From positions 2,108,001 through 2,172,000 of the forward strand of contig NZ_CP062804.1 in NCBI RefSeq assembly GCF_008801925.2: a stretch of DNA of 64,000 bases. Reading direction: 5' to 3'. The translations under genes were made by a program, and so were the position numbers. Source of the stretch: Cupriavidus basilensis (GTDB lineage Bacteria > Pseudomonadota > Gammaproteobacteria > Burkholderiales > Burkholderiaceae). The notes under the pieces were generated by a model. That model was not told where the DNA came from. It saw only the letters and a program-made list of their open reading frames with translations, and made no database searches. Positions within the stretch are counted from its first letter, which is position 1. Each line of letters starts with the position of its first letter. This document shows, one piece after another, positions 18,944 to 26,575 of this stretch.

Positions 18944-19876
18944 ATGCTGCATATCACCGATGAGATGATCGACCGCCACGTCAGCCCCGCTGATGCCCAG
19001 CAAGTGATGCTGGACGCTTTCCGCAGCTTCGGCCAAGGCAAGGCCGCCATGCAGGAGCGTATCCGCACCGAGGCTGGCGGCGTCAAGCTGTCCACGCTGG
19101 GCGCGGTGATTCCCGAGCAGCAGGTGGCCGGCGCCAAGGTCTACACCACCATCAAGGGACAGTTTTCCTTTGTCATCCTGATCTTCTCCACCGAGGACGG
19201 CCGGCCGCTGGCATCGTTCGATGCAGGCGCGATCACCCGGCTGCGCACGGCTGCCTGCTCGGTGCTGGCGGCCCGGCACCTGGCGCGGCCGGGAGCCGAA
19301 GTGCTGGCGCTGTTCGGCGCCGGCACGCAAGGCGTGCAGCATGCCCGGCAGCTCGCCGCGGCCCTGCCGCTCAAGCGCATCCTGCTGTCAGACCCGTATG
19401 CCGATGCCGCCATGCCCGAGCGCCTGGCGCGGCAGTGCGGCATTCCGGTCGACCTTGCCGAGCCGGACCAGGCCGTGGCCCAGGCCGACATCGTGGTCAC
19501 CGCCTCGCGCTCCACCACGCCGTTGTTCTCCGGCCATTCCCTCAAGCCCGGCGCCTTCGTCGCGGCCATCGGGTCGAGCCTGCCGCACACCCGCGAGCTG
19601 GACGACGTGGCGCTCTCCCGCGCGGCCCGGCTGGTAGTGGAGTGGCGCCCGCAATCCATGCGCGAGGCCGGGGACATCGTGCTGGCGGATCCCGCCGTGC
19701 TGCCGGCCGACAAGGTCATCGAGCTAGCCGATGTGGTGACCGGCAGCGTGAAGCCGCGCGGCAATGACACGGACATCCTGATCTACAAGTCCGTGGGCGT
19801 GGGGCTGGAGGATGTGGCGCTGGCGGGCTTCGCCTATCGGCAGATCGAGGCAGCGGGTGAAGCCAGAGCCGCTTGA
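18944..19876 (+). CDS. Ornithine cyclodeaminase / mu-crystallin family enzyme
   Basis: A 310-residue NAD(P)-dependent enzyme of the ornithine cyclodeaminase/mu-crystallin family. The Rossmann motif LFGAGTQGVQHARQL is clear, with upstream AGAITRLRTAACSVLAARHL and the late DIVVTASRSTTPLF characteristic of the family. Members cyclise ornithine to proline or reduce cyclic imines such as 1-pyrroline-2-carboxylate; others are alanine dehydrogenases. AGGAAACAG precedes ATG 18944. Between the HDO copies it may reduce an imine formed from an oxidised amine (inference). Confidence 0.9.
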   Translation: MLHITDEMIDRHVSPADAQQVMLDAFRSFGQGKAAMQERIRTEAGGVKLSTLGAVIPEQQVAGAKVYTTIKGQFSFVILIFSTEDGRPLASFDAGAITRLRTAACSVLAARHLARPGAEVLALFGAGTQGVQHARQLAAALPLKRILLSDPYADAAMPERLARQCGIPVDLAEPDQAVAQADIVVTASRSTTPLFSGHSLKPGAFVAAIGSSLPHTRELDDVALSRAARLVVEWRPQSMREAGDIVLADPAVLPADKVIELADVVTGSVKPRGNDTDILIYKSVGVGLEDVALAGFAYRQIEAAGEARAA

Positions 19877-19960
19877 TTCACACTACGTGATGCAGCCTGC
19901 ATGCGACCTGCACACGGCCTTCGTATTTGCCCTATCAACCACTACCCCTTTCTTCTAATT

Positions 19961-19980
19961 GTAGATAGTATACAATTACT
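19961..19980. promoter_or_regulatory. GTATAC-centred palindromic operator, site 4
   Basis: GTAGATAGTATACAATTACT: relative to site 1 it is the mirrored form with the same core and flanks (17 of 20 positions fit GTAGATwGTATACwATCTAC). It ends 38 bp before the right arm of the inverted duplication and 86 bp before the HDO copy 2 start. The sequence between operator and arm is unrelated to that at copy 1, so the operator is conserved independently of the duplication. A -10-like TACAAT (19971-19976) overlaps it. Confidence 0.72.
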
Positions 19981-20018
19981 GAAACGATGACCGGTCAAGC
20001 AAATCGCTTCCGGAAGCT

Positions 20019-20798
20019 GCCACGCAGTCCCTCACAACCTTGAACCCGTTCCCCCAGGAGCCCCCGATGGCCGAACTGATGAACCGTGATGATTTCCGTG
20101 CCGCCCTTGAAAACGCCATCAAGGGCAAGAGCGCCAACAAAGCCCCCTTCAGCGTGGCCTGGGCCAGCGGCAAACTCTCCCGCGACCACCTCGCCCGCTG
20201 GGCCGAGAACCACTATCACTACGTCGGCCCCTTCGCCGACTACCTCGCCTACATCTACGCCCGCACCCCCGACCGCTTCACCGAAGCCAAGGACTTCCTG
20301 CTGGCCAATATGTATGAGGAAGAAATCGGCGGCGACCGCCACACCGACCTGCTGATCCGCTTTGCCGAAGCCTGCGGCACCACCCGCGAGCGCGTGCTCG
20401 ACCCCGACAACATGTCGCCCACCACCCGTGGCCTGCAAAGCTGGTGCTACGCCGTAGCCATGCGCGAAGACCCCGTCGTGGCCGTTGCCGGACTGGTCGT
20501 TGGCCTGGAGTCCCAGGTGCCTTCGATCTACCGCAAGCAGACCCCCACCCTGCGCGACAAGTACAACTTCACCGACGAAGAGGTCGAATTCTTCGACCTG
20601 CATATCGTCTCCGATGAAATCCACGGCGAGCGTGGCTACCAGATCGTGCTGGAACACGCCAACACCCCGGAGCTGCAGCAGCGCTGCCTCAAGATCTGCG
20701 AGATCGGTGCCCAGATGCGCCTGCTCTACACCACCGCCCTCTATCACGACTATGTCGCGCAGGAAATCCCCCTGCCTGAACTGGACATGGCGGCCTGA
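20019..20798 (+). repeat. 780-bp inverted duplication, right arm
   Basis: Plus-strand counterpart of 15320-16099, covering 48 bp of leader and the whole HDO coding region. The copies encode the same protein and differ at a handful of silent positions, which implies recent duplication or ongoing gene conversion. Confidence 0.93.
20067..20798 (+). CDS. Heme-oxygenase-like diiron oxidase (HDO) family protein, copy 2
   Basis: A 243-residue protein identical to that encoded at 15320-16051, with the same diiron ligand set Glu85, His92, Glu148, His179, Asp183, His186. AGGAG lies six bases before ATG 20067. This copy heads a plus-strand operon with two 2Fe-2S ferredoxins, a small unknown protein and a gamma-glutamyltransferase. 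The ferredoxins are natural electron carriers for an O2-activating diiron centre. Older annotation would call this family TenA-like, PqqC-like or 'iron-containing redox enzyme'; the thiaminase catalytic cysteine is not evident. Confidence 0.88.
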   Translation: MAELMNRDDFRAALENAIKGKSANKAPFSVAWASGKLSRDHLARWAENHYHYVGPFADYLAYIYARTPDRFTEAKDFLLANMYEEEIGGDRHTDLLIRFAEACGTTRERVLDPDNMSPTTRGLQSWCYAVAMREDPVVAVAGLVVGLESQVPSIYRKQTPTLRDKYNFTDEEVEFFDLHIVSDEIHGERGYQIVLEHANTPELQQRCLKICEIGAQMRLLYTTALYHDYVAQEIPLPELDMAA

Positions 20799-20886
20799 AG
20801 CAGCCGCCAGATCGTGCGATGACGCGCGGCCGGTGCGCATCCGCCCGGCCGCCCCTGACACACCAGACCGCTTGCGGAAACGTTGT

Positions 20887-21255
20887 ATGCCTAAAGTCGT
20901 ATTTCACAAGAACGGCCAGACCTTCGAGGACGAGGTCAAGCCCAGCACCAACCTGGTGGTGCGCGCCGGGATCAAGCAGTTTCCGTATCCGAACCTGCGC
21001 TACGAGTGCGGCATGGGCAAGTGCTCCAAATGCGCGTGCCGCGTGATCGCCGGCGCCGAGCACCTGCCGCCGCCGAACTGGAAGGAAAAGAAGCAGCTCG
21101 GAGAACGGCTGGAGCAAGGCTATCGCCTGACCTGCCAGATCTGGCTGGAGCATGACATCGAGCTGATCCAGGACGAACTGCCAGTGCAAAGCACGTCCAC
21201 CGCCAGCGGCGGGGCCAATGTCCTGCAAGCCAGCGTCCCCGGCAACGCGCAGTAA
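20887..21255 (+). CDS. Plant-type 2Fe-2S ferredoxin 1
   Basis: A 122-residue ferredoxin. The cluster ligands are Cys41, Cys46, Cys49 and Cys83 (CGMGKCSKC ... LTCQIW), the C-x4-C-x2-C ... C arrangement of adrenodoxin/plant-type proteins. An extra Cys51 follows the motif. A short, unordered Ser/Ala/Gly-rich tail of about 25 residues ends the chain. The gene begins 88 bp after HDO copy 2 and is followed by the small unknown gene at 30 bp. Likely passes single electrons from the reductase at 11974-12972 to the diiron enzyme (inference). Confidence 0.92.
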   Translation: MPKVVFHKNGQTFEDEVKPSTNLVVRAGIKQFPYPNLRYECGMGKCSKCACRVIAGAEHLPPPNWKEKKQLGERLEQGYRLTCQIWLEHDIELIQDELPVQSTSTASGGANVLQASVPGNAQ

Positions 21256-21284
21256 TCCATCAGCATCCACCAGGCAGCGCAGTC

Positions 21285-21638
21285 ATGTACGTCATACTCA
21301 GCAGCAAGCCGGGGCAGTTTCGCACCGAACTGGTAGAGGGGCTGTTGGCCGTCGAGGCTTACGACTATCTCTTCTACGGCCGCAGGACGGCGCACTTCGT
21401 CATCGCCGAAATAGCGCACCCGGTGAAGGTAAAGGTTGTGGAGGAGTTCGGCGAAGACGTCGATGCCGCGAGCCGCCCGGCCCCCACCATCAACTACGTG
21501 CCCTCCAAGTTCCTCGAGCAGTTCGACACGCTGCAGGGCGCACGCGACGAGCTCACGCGCCTGGCCACCTTCGGCAGCATGGACATCACGCTGGTCAAGC
21601 GGGACGTCCATGCGCATGACTGGCAAGCGACCGACTGA
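21285..21638 (+). CDS. Small protein of unknown function in the HDO-ferredoxin operon
   Basis: A 117-residue soluble protein that I do not recognise. It begins MYVILSSKPGQFRTEL, has mixed alpha/beta character with a Tyr/Phe-rich stretch (VEAYDYLFYGRR), and ends with HAHDW. There is no cysteine, signal peptide or membrane segment. It is placed between the two ferredoxin genes with gaps of 29 and 60 bp, so it is almost certainly co-translated with them. Possible roles: a regulatory/coupling component like those of diiron monooxygenases, or a substrate-binding subunit. Neither is supported by a motif. Confidence 0.8.
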   Translation: MYVILSSKPGQFRTELVEGLLAVEAYDYLFYGRRTAHFVIAEIAHPVKVKVVEEFGEDVDAASRPAPTINYVPSKFLEQFDTLQGARDELTRLATFGSMDITLVKRDVHAHDWQATD

Positions 21639-21698
21639 ATCCACCGAGTAAGACCGGCACAGCGCCGGGCAGCCCCCTCATCGCATCGGACCGTTTCC

Positions 21699-22046
21699 AT
21701 GATTGAAATCACCTTTGTCAGCAACGACGGCAAGGTCGTCAGCGCCCCCGAGAACAGCAACCTGCTGCGCGTTTCCCTGCGCGAGAAAGGCGGCATCCCC
21801 TTCAAGTGCGGCGGCGGCCTGTGCGGCACCTGCAAGTGCAAGATCGAGCGCGGGCTCGAGTTCACCGACGCCATCAAGCCAAAAGAGCGCAAGCACCTGT
21901 CGGAGGCGCAATTTGGCGAGGGCTACCGCATGGCCTGCCAGACCTTCGTCACCGGCAACATCGCCGTGTCCTGGGAAGCCCAGGCAAGCCCGGCCAAGGC
22001 CGCCGTTCCGGTCGCCGGGACAGTCGCCGGAACGGCGGCCGAATAG
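21699..22046 (+). CDS. Plant-type 2Fe-2S ferredoxin 2
   Basis: A 115-residue 2Fe-2S ferredoxin with ligands Cys37, Cys42, Cys45 and Cys80 (CGGGLCGTCKC ... MACQTF). It shares the layout of ferredoxin 1 but is clearly diverged, and its C-terminal 20 residues form an Ala/Val-rich tail. Two ferredoxins in one operon could serve two oxidase partners or two redox steps. It is followed by the gamma-glutamyltransferase gene at 77 bp. Confidence 0.92.
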   Translation: MIEITFVSNDGKVVSAPENSNLLRVSLREKGGIPFKCGGGLCGTCKCKIERGLEFTDAIKPKERKHLSEAQFGEGYRMACQTFVTGNIAVSWEAQASPAKAAVPVAGTVAGTAAE

Positions 22047-22123
22047 GTCCGCGGCGCTGCGTTGCCGCTCACGCCCGCCATTGCGTCAAACCCGATTGAT
22101 CTGATTCTCCTGGAGCGCCACGC

Positions 22124-23617
22124 ATGACAACCACAGCTAGCGCCAGCCGTGCCAACACAGTCGACGGCGTGCGCGCGCCGCACTGCATGGTCGCCACCGG
22201 CCACCCGCTCGCTGCCGAGGCCGCGCTGCAGGTGCTGCGCGAAGGTGGCAGCGCCATTGACGCGGCGCTCGCGGCCGATGCCATCCTGGGCGTGGTGGAG
22301 CCGATGGCAACGGGCATCGGCGGCGACATGCTGGCCATGATCGTCGAGCCCGACGGCCACGCGGTCAGTTACAACGGCACCGGGCGCGCGCCGGGCGCGT
22401 TCCCCATGCACGCGCTGGCGGCCCTGCCCGGGCAGCGCATCCCCGAGCGCCACGCCCTCTCGCTGACCACTCCCGGCGCGGTGCGTGGCTGGGAGGACCT
22501 GCATCGCCGCTACGGCCGGCTGGAATGGAAACGGCTGTTCACGCCCGCCATTGCGCTAGCGCGCGACGGCTTTGCGGTCGCGCCGGTAGCGGCGCGGGAA
22601 TGGGCGCTGTTCGACCGCGTGCTGCACCACGACCCGGTCTGCGCCGCGCTCTATCGCGCCGGCCGCCCACCTGCGGCCGGCGAAACCTTCAGCAATCCGG
22701 AGCTGGCCGCCACGTTGTCCGCCATCGCCGCCGAGGGTGCCGATGCGTACTACCTCGGCCAGCCCGCCCAGGCCGCCGAAACAGCCAGCCGCAACGCGGG
22801 CGGCGCGCTGGCTGCCGCCGACTTCGCCGCCCACCGGGGCGATTTCTGCACGCCCATATCCACGGATTTCCGCGGACTGACGGTGCTGGAATGCCCGCCC
22901 AATACGCACGGCGTGGCCATCCTGCACGCGCTGGACGAACTCGGCGAACTCGATCCTGCCATGCTGGCCGAGGACGATCCCGCAGCCGTGCTGCGCACGG
23001 TGCGAGCCATGGGCCGCGCCATGCAGTATGCCAAGGAAACCGTGGCAGACCCGGCCGGCAACACCGTATGCACCGTGGTGGTGGACCGCGACGGCCTGGC
23101 GGTCACGCTGATGACCAGCATCTTCAAGCGCTTCGGCTCGGGCATCGCCGTGCCCGGCTGTGGCTTCGTGCTGCAGAACCGCGGCTTCGGCTTTGCCGGG
23201 CCGGGCCATATCAACAGCCCCGCTCCGGCCAAGCGCCCGTATCACACCGTGGTACCTGGCGCGGCCCTGCGCGACGGGCGCTTCCACGCGGGCTTCGGCG
23301 TGGTGGGCGGGCTGATGCAGCCGCAAGGCCAGTTACAGTTGCTGGTAAGGCTGGCCGCCTGGCAGCAACCCCTGCAAGCTGCGCTGGATGCCCCACGCTG
23401 GCGGCTGGAATCCGACACCGCCCTGGCCATCGAAGCCGGCATGCCGCCGGCCATCGTGCAAGCCCTGCGCGATGCTGGCTACAGCGATCCCGCCGGCCTT
23501 GGCGAACTGGGCGGGCGCAGCGATTTCGGCGGCGCCCAGATCGTCATGCGCAGTGCGTGCGGCGACCTGCTTGGCGCGTCGGACAAGCGCAAGGATGGCA
23601 TCGCGCTGGGGGAGTGA
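22124..23617 (+). CDS. Gamma-glutamyltransferase family Ntn hydrolase
   Basis: A 497-residue member of the gamma-glutamyltranspeptidase family. The N-terminal region APHCMVATGHPLAAEAALQVL and the segment GGIGGDM-like ATGIGGDMLAMI are typical. The self-processing site reads GNTVCTVVVDRDG, with Thr314 the expected nucleophile after cleavage. No signal peptide is visible, so it may be cytoplasmic, unlike classic periplasmic GGT. Family members hydrolyse gamma-glutamyl amides or, in relatives, cephalosporin side chains. As last gene of the HDO/ferredoxin operon it may release an amine or acid from a gamma-glutamyl-type conjugate (inference). Confidence 0.9.
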   Translation: MTTTASASRANTVDGVRAPHCMVATGHPLAAEAALQVLREGGSAIDAALAADAILGVVEPMATGIGGDMLAMIVEPDGHAVSYNGTGRAPGAFPMHALAALPGQRIPERHALSLTTPGAVRGWEDLHRRYGRLEWKRLFTPAIALARDGFAVAPVAAREWALFDRVLHHDPVCAALYRAGRPPAAGETFSNPELAATLSAIAAEGADAYYLGQPAQAAETASRNAGGALAAADFAAHRGDFCTPISTDFRGLTVLECPPNTHGVAILHALDELGELDPAMLAEDDPAAVLRTVRAMGRAMQYAKETVADPAGNTVCTVVVDRDGLAVTLMTSIFKRFGSGIAVPGCGFVLQNRGFGFAGPGHINSPAPAKRPYHTVVPGAALRDGRFHAGFGVVGGLMQPQGQLQLLVRLAAWQQPLQAALDAPRWRLESDTALAIEAGMPPAIVQALRDAGYSDPAGLGELGGRSDFGGAQIVMRSACGDLLGASDKRKDGIALGE

Positions 23618-23717
23618 GCCTTGCCACCTATGGCACACAGGAAGACGGACAGGCTCGGATATCAAGGAATGACGGCGTAATCGCACACAAGCACAATCGC
23701 AAGCCGGCGAAGGCTGC

Positions 23718-24905
23718 CTAAGCAGCAGCCTTTTGCACTGCCTTTCTTTCTTCCCTTCCCTCTTCCCTGCTCTCTTGCTTGCGCGCTTCCTTTCGCCCCT
23801 CCTTGCGCCGCCCATACCAGCCACCAATCACCAGCAACAGCGCCACGGCCACGATATCGCCGCCCAGCGCGATCGGCCGCGACGGCCGGCCGCCGGCAAT
23901 GCCATAGGTAAAGCCCTCGATCACCACCGACACCACCGCGCCAAAGACAAAGCAGAACAAGCTGTGGCGGCCGATCTGCACCACCGGCCCCATCACCGAC
24001 GCCAGCCGCGCCACCCAGCCCGCGCGGACAGCCAGGTAGCACAGCCAGGCCAGCCCGAGGAAGCTCACGATGCGCAGCGCCGCCAGGCTCTTCTTGGGCA
24101 GCGGAAAGACCATGGCCGGCAGCCAGGTCGGCAGCCATGGCTCGTACACATGCGGACGCATCCACAGGTAAGCCAGCAGCACGCCGGCCAGCGTCACCGC
24201 CACGGCGAGCACCGTCACCACCCAGCGCACCAGCGCCTGGCGCGGCAGGATCACATCGGGGCGCAGGCGCGCCATCAGGCCCAGCCCAAACAGCAGTTGC
24301 CACGCGAAGGGGTTGAAGCTCCAGCCGTTGCCATCGCTGCTAGGCAGCAGTGGCGTGAGCATCGGCGCCATCAGCCACAGCAGCCCGCTGGCGCCGACAA
24401 ACGTCAGTGGCATCGCGCGCGCCATGCGGATCGCCAGCGGCGCAAACAGGATGAAGACCGCGTACATCGGCAGCACATCCGACACAAAGGGCTGCCGCGC
24501 CACGCTGAAGACCTCGATCAGCGTGCTGATCGGATGCGCCATGAAGATCGGCGCCTCGGTGGACCGGATCGCGGGCGCCGGCACCTTGGCCAGCGCCAGC
24601 AACAGGCCGAACACCAGCATCAGCACGCCGGTCAGCACGAACGCCTTGTAGATCTCCCAGCTACGGCGGATCAGGCGGTTCTGCGCGGCAGAGGCGCCGT
24701 GGCGCGCCTCCATGGCGACGTAGGCCGCCCCTGCCGAATAACCGGCCAGGAAGACAAAGATCTCCGCCGCATCGAAGAACGCGAAATTGCGGATGGTGTA
24801 ATCGGCCAGCACGCTGCCGTTCACATGGTCAACCACGATGAAAATCAGCGCGATGCCGCGAATCAGGTCAACTTCAGTTCTGCGCTGGGTTTCGTTCAAG
24901 GACAA
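23718..24905 (-). CDS. opgC: OpgC-type membrane acyltransferase
   Basis: An integral membrane protein of about 395 residues with roughly ten hydrophobic segments. The N-terminus RRTEVDLIRGIALIFIVVDH and AEIFVFLAGYSAG are hallmarks of OpgC, which adds succinyl groups to osmoregulated periplasmic glucans. I prefer TTG 24905 as start since AGGAG lies six bases upstream; another TTG at 24947 is possible and no ATG is nearby. The C-terminal 30 residues are an odd Lys/Arg/Glu-rich tail encoded by a purine-rich low-complexity tract. The other opg genes are not in this window. Confidence 0.83.
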   Translation of the reverse strand: MSLNETQRRTEVDLIRGIALIFIVVDHVNGSVLADYTIRNFAFFDAAEIFVFLAGYSAGAAYVAMEARHGASAAQNRLIRRSWEIYKAFVLTGVLMLVFGLLLALAKVPAPAIRSTEAPIFMAHPISTLIEVFSVARQPFVSDVLPMYAVFILFAPLAIRMARAMPLTFVGASGLLWLMAPMLTPLLPSSDGNGWSFNPFAWQLLFGLGLMARLRPDVILPRQALVRWVVTVLAVAVTLAGVLLAYLWMRPHVYEPWLPTWLPAMVFPLPKKSLAALRIVSFLGLAWLCYLAVRAGWVARLASVMGPVVQIGRHSLFCFVFGAVVSVVIEGFTYGIAGGRPSRPIALGGDIVAVALLLVIGGWYGRRKEGRKEARKQESREEGREERKAVQKAAA

Positions 24906-25118
24906 AAGCAACTCCTGCAATACCTGGCAATCCGGGTGCTCCGACAAAGCGCCTGGATGTCTCCGAGGCCACTTACCAGTGGCCCCCGTTTATTCAATGT
25001 GAGCAAATCCGCACCCATGGGCGGTGATCTGGCGCCCGGCAGGCTGCCGGCGCACCTTGGCTTTGTCCCGGATTTCCTGAAAAAGTGCGATGGGGCATGC
25101 TCGCGGCCCGAGGACGGC

Positions 25119-25148
25119 AAAACGCCCGGCGGCGCGACGCCCGGGCGT
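25119..25148 (-). terminator. Putative rho-independent terminator after the LysR gene
   Basis: Read on the minus strand, ACGCCCGG (25148-25141), an 11-nt loop and CCGGGCGT (25129-25122) form a stem followed directly by TTTT. It lies about 60 bp past the stop of the LysR gene. The rest of the 24906-25207 gap shows nothing else I can assign. Confidence 0.6.
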
Positions 25149-25207
25149 GATGATACGGCATATTGGGGATTACCCTAGGAAGAGGTCGCCAGTTCTTGCG
25201 GCAGCCC

Positions 25208-26137
25208 TCACCCAATCACCTCCCCCGCCAGCTCCGTCTCCAGCCAGGTCCGCAACCGCTCCACCCCGGGCCGCACCACGCTGGACGTCACGATCTGATA
25301 GGTCGGCCCGTCAGCCACATGCTCCGGCAGCACCACCTGCAACTGCCCGCTCTTGAGCATCGGCAACACCATTGGCGTACGCCCTATCGCAATGCCCGCC
25401 TGCTGCGCGGCGGCATTCAGCACGTGCGCGTACTGCGAGAAGTACAAGCATGCCTGCTTGGACGAGCGCATGAGCCCGAGGCGCTGATACCACTGCGTCC
25501 ATGACATCCAGTCAAAGCGGGCGCCGGGGTCATGGAACACCAGCAGCGGCGTATCGAGTATCTGCCTGGCGTCGGCAATGCGCGCGGCCACGGCAGGTGC
25601 GGCGACCAGCATCAGGCGCTCCTGCAGCAGCGGGCGCGGGCCATCAGGGTCGGGGTCGGGGGGCTGTGTGTTGAGCCGGATGGCAAGGTCGATGCCGTCG
25701 CGCTCCAGGTTGACCATGGGCTCGGATGCGTCGATGCGCACGTCGATGCCGGGCTCGGCGGCCTGGAAGCGGGCGAGCTTGGGCACCAGCCAGAGCGACG
25801 CGAAGGACGGCGTGGTGGTGACGGCGATGGAGATGCGGTCAACGGCGAGCAGGCGGTCGATGGCCGCGCCGAGCTGGCCGATGGACAGGCGCGCCGCCTC
25901 GTAGAGCTGGCGGCCTTCCGGGGTCAGGCTCAGGCCTTTGCCGCCGCGCAGGAAGAGCGCGGTGCCAAGCACGTCTTCCAGGCTCTTGATCTGTTTGCTG
26001 ACGGCGGACTGGGTGATGAAGAGTTCTTCGGCGGCGGCGGTGAAGCTGAGATGGCGCGCGGCGGATTCGAAGCCGCGCAGGGCTTCAAGCGACATGGCGC
26101 GCAGCGCGTTGGCGGAGGCTCGGCTCAGGATTGACAT
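25208..26137 (-). CDS. LysR-family transcriptional regulator (GcvA-like)
   Basis: A 309-residue LysR regulator. Residues about 15-75 form the winged helix (AARHLSFTAAAEELFITQSAVSKQIKSLEDVLGTALF), followed by the substrate-binding domain. The phrase LFITQSAVSKQIKSLE is typical of the GcvA/AmpR-like branch. It is divergent from the DUF2917 gene at 26245, a common arrangement in Burkholderiales, which suggests it controls that gene or itself. Confidence 0.92.
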   Translation of the reverse strand: MSILSRASANALRAMSLEALRGFESAARHLSFTAAAEELFITQSAVSKQIKSLEDVLGTALFLRGGKGLSLTPEGRQLYEAARLSIGQLGAAIDRLLAVDRISIAVTTTPSFASLWLVPKLARFQAAEPGIDVRIDASEPMVNLERDGIDLAIRLNTQPPDPDPDGPRPLLQERLMLVAAPAVAARIADARQILDTPLLVFHDPGARFDWMSWTQWYQRLGLMRSSKQACLYFSQYAHVLNAAAQQAGIAIGRTPMVLPMLKSGQLQVVLPEHVADGPTYQIVTSSVVRPGVERLRTWLETELAGEVIG

Positions 26138-26244
26138 GACAGCCAGGCATACCCTTCATGAAAAGGCTTCCGGGCAGCGTTTGCTGTTCCCCGCAAGAAT
26201 GCAAGCACCGTTGCAGAAATTGGCGGGCTAGCCAGGAGGCGATC

Positions 26245-26493
26245 ATGCGCACAAGACAAGGCAATTGGATCCTCGGCCCGGATGCGCTGCGGATCCCGCT
26301 CGGCTTGGGATCTTACCTGATCTGCGTGGAAGGCATCGTGTGGCTCACGCAGCAGTCAGCCATGCTGGATGCGGCTTGCCGCGACACGGTACTAGTGAGC
26401 GGCGAGTGCTTTTGCGCCAGGCAGGAGGCCGTGGTCTTTGTCTCCGGTTTTCGCGGCCGCACGGCGCGCATCGCCGTTCGGACAATCGCCTGA
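26245..26493 (+). CDS. DUF2917 domain protein
   Basis: An 82-residue protein of the DUF2917 family, common in Burkholderiales and often next to LysR genes. The conserved core with a Trp-containing GIVWLTQ and the GECFCARQEAVVFVSGF segment is visible. AGGAGG stands five bases before ATG 26245. The function of the family is unknown; it has no signal peptide or membrane segment. Confidence 0.82.
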   Translation: MRTRQGNWILGPDALRIPLGLGSYLICVEGIVWLTQQSAMLDAACRDTVLVSGECFCARQEAVVFVSGFRGRTARIAVRTIA

Positions 26494-26523
26494 CCGCACC
26501 GGCAAGCCTTGCAACCCATCAGG

Positions 26524-26555
26524 ACAACAAAACAACAAAACAACAAAACAACAAG
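26524..26555. repeat. Four-unit octamer tandem repeat
   Basis: Units ACAACAAA repeated three times plus ACAACAAG, then a partial ACAACC, between the DUF2917 gene and the enoyl-CoA hydratase start at 26576. The tract is almost free of G/T and stands out from the GC-rich background. It lies in the leader of the hydratase and could affect its translation or vary in length. Confidence 0.85.
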
Positions 26556-26575
26556 ACAACCAGGACCCGCTGAAG

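Noticed and set aside
15320..20798. Inverted duplication considered as ends of a composite transposon
   Set aside because: The arms are an ordinary metabolic gene; no transposase, terminal short inverted repeat or target-site duplication was found.
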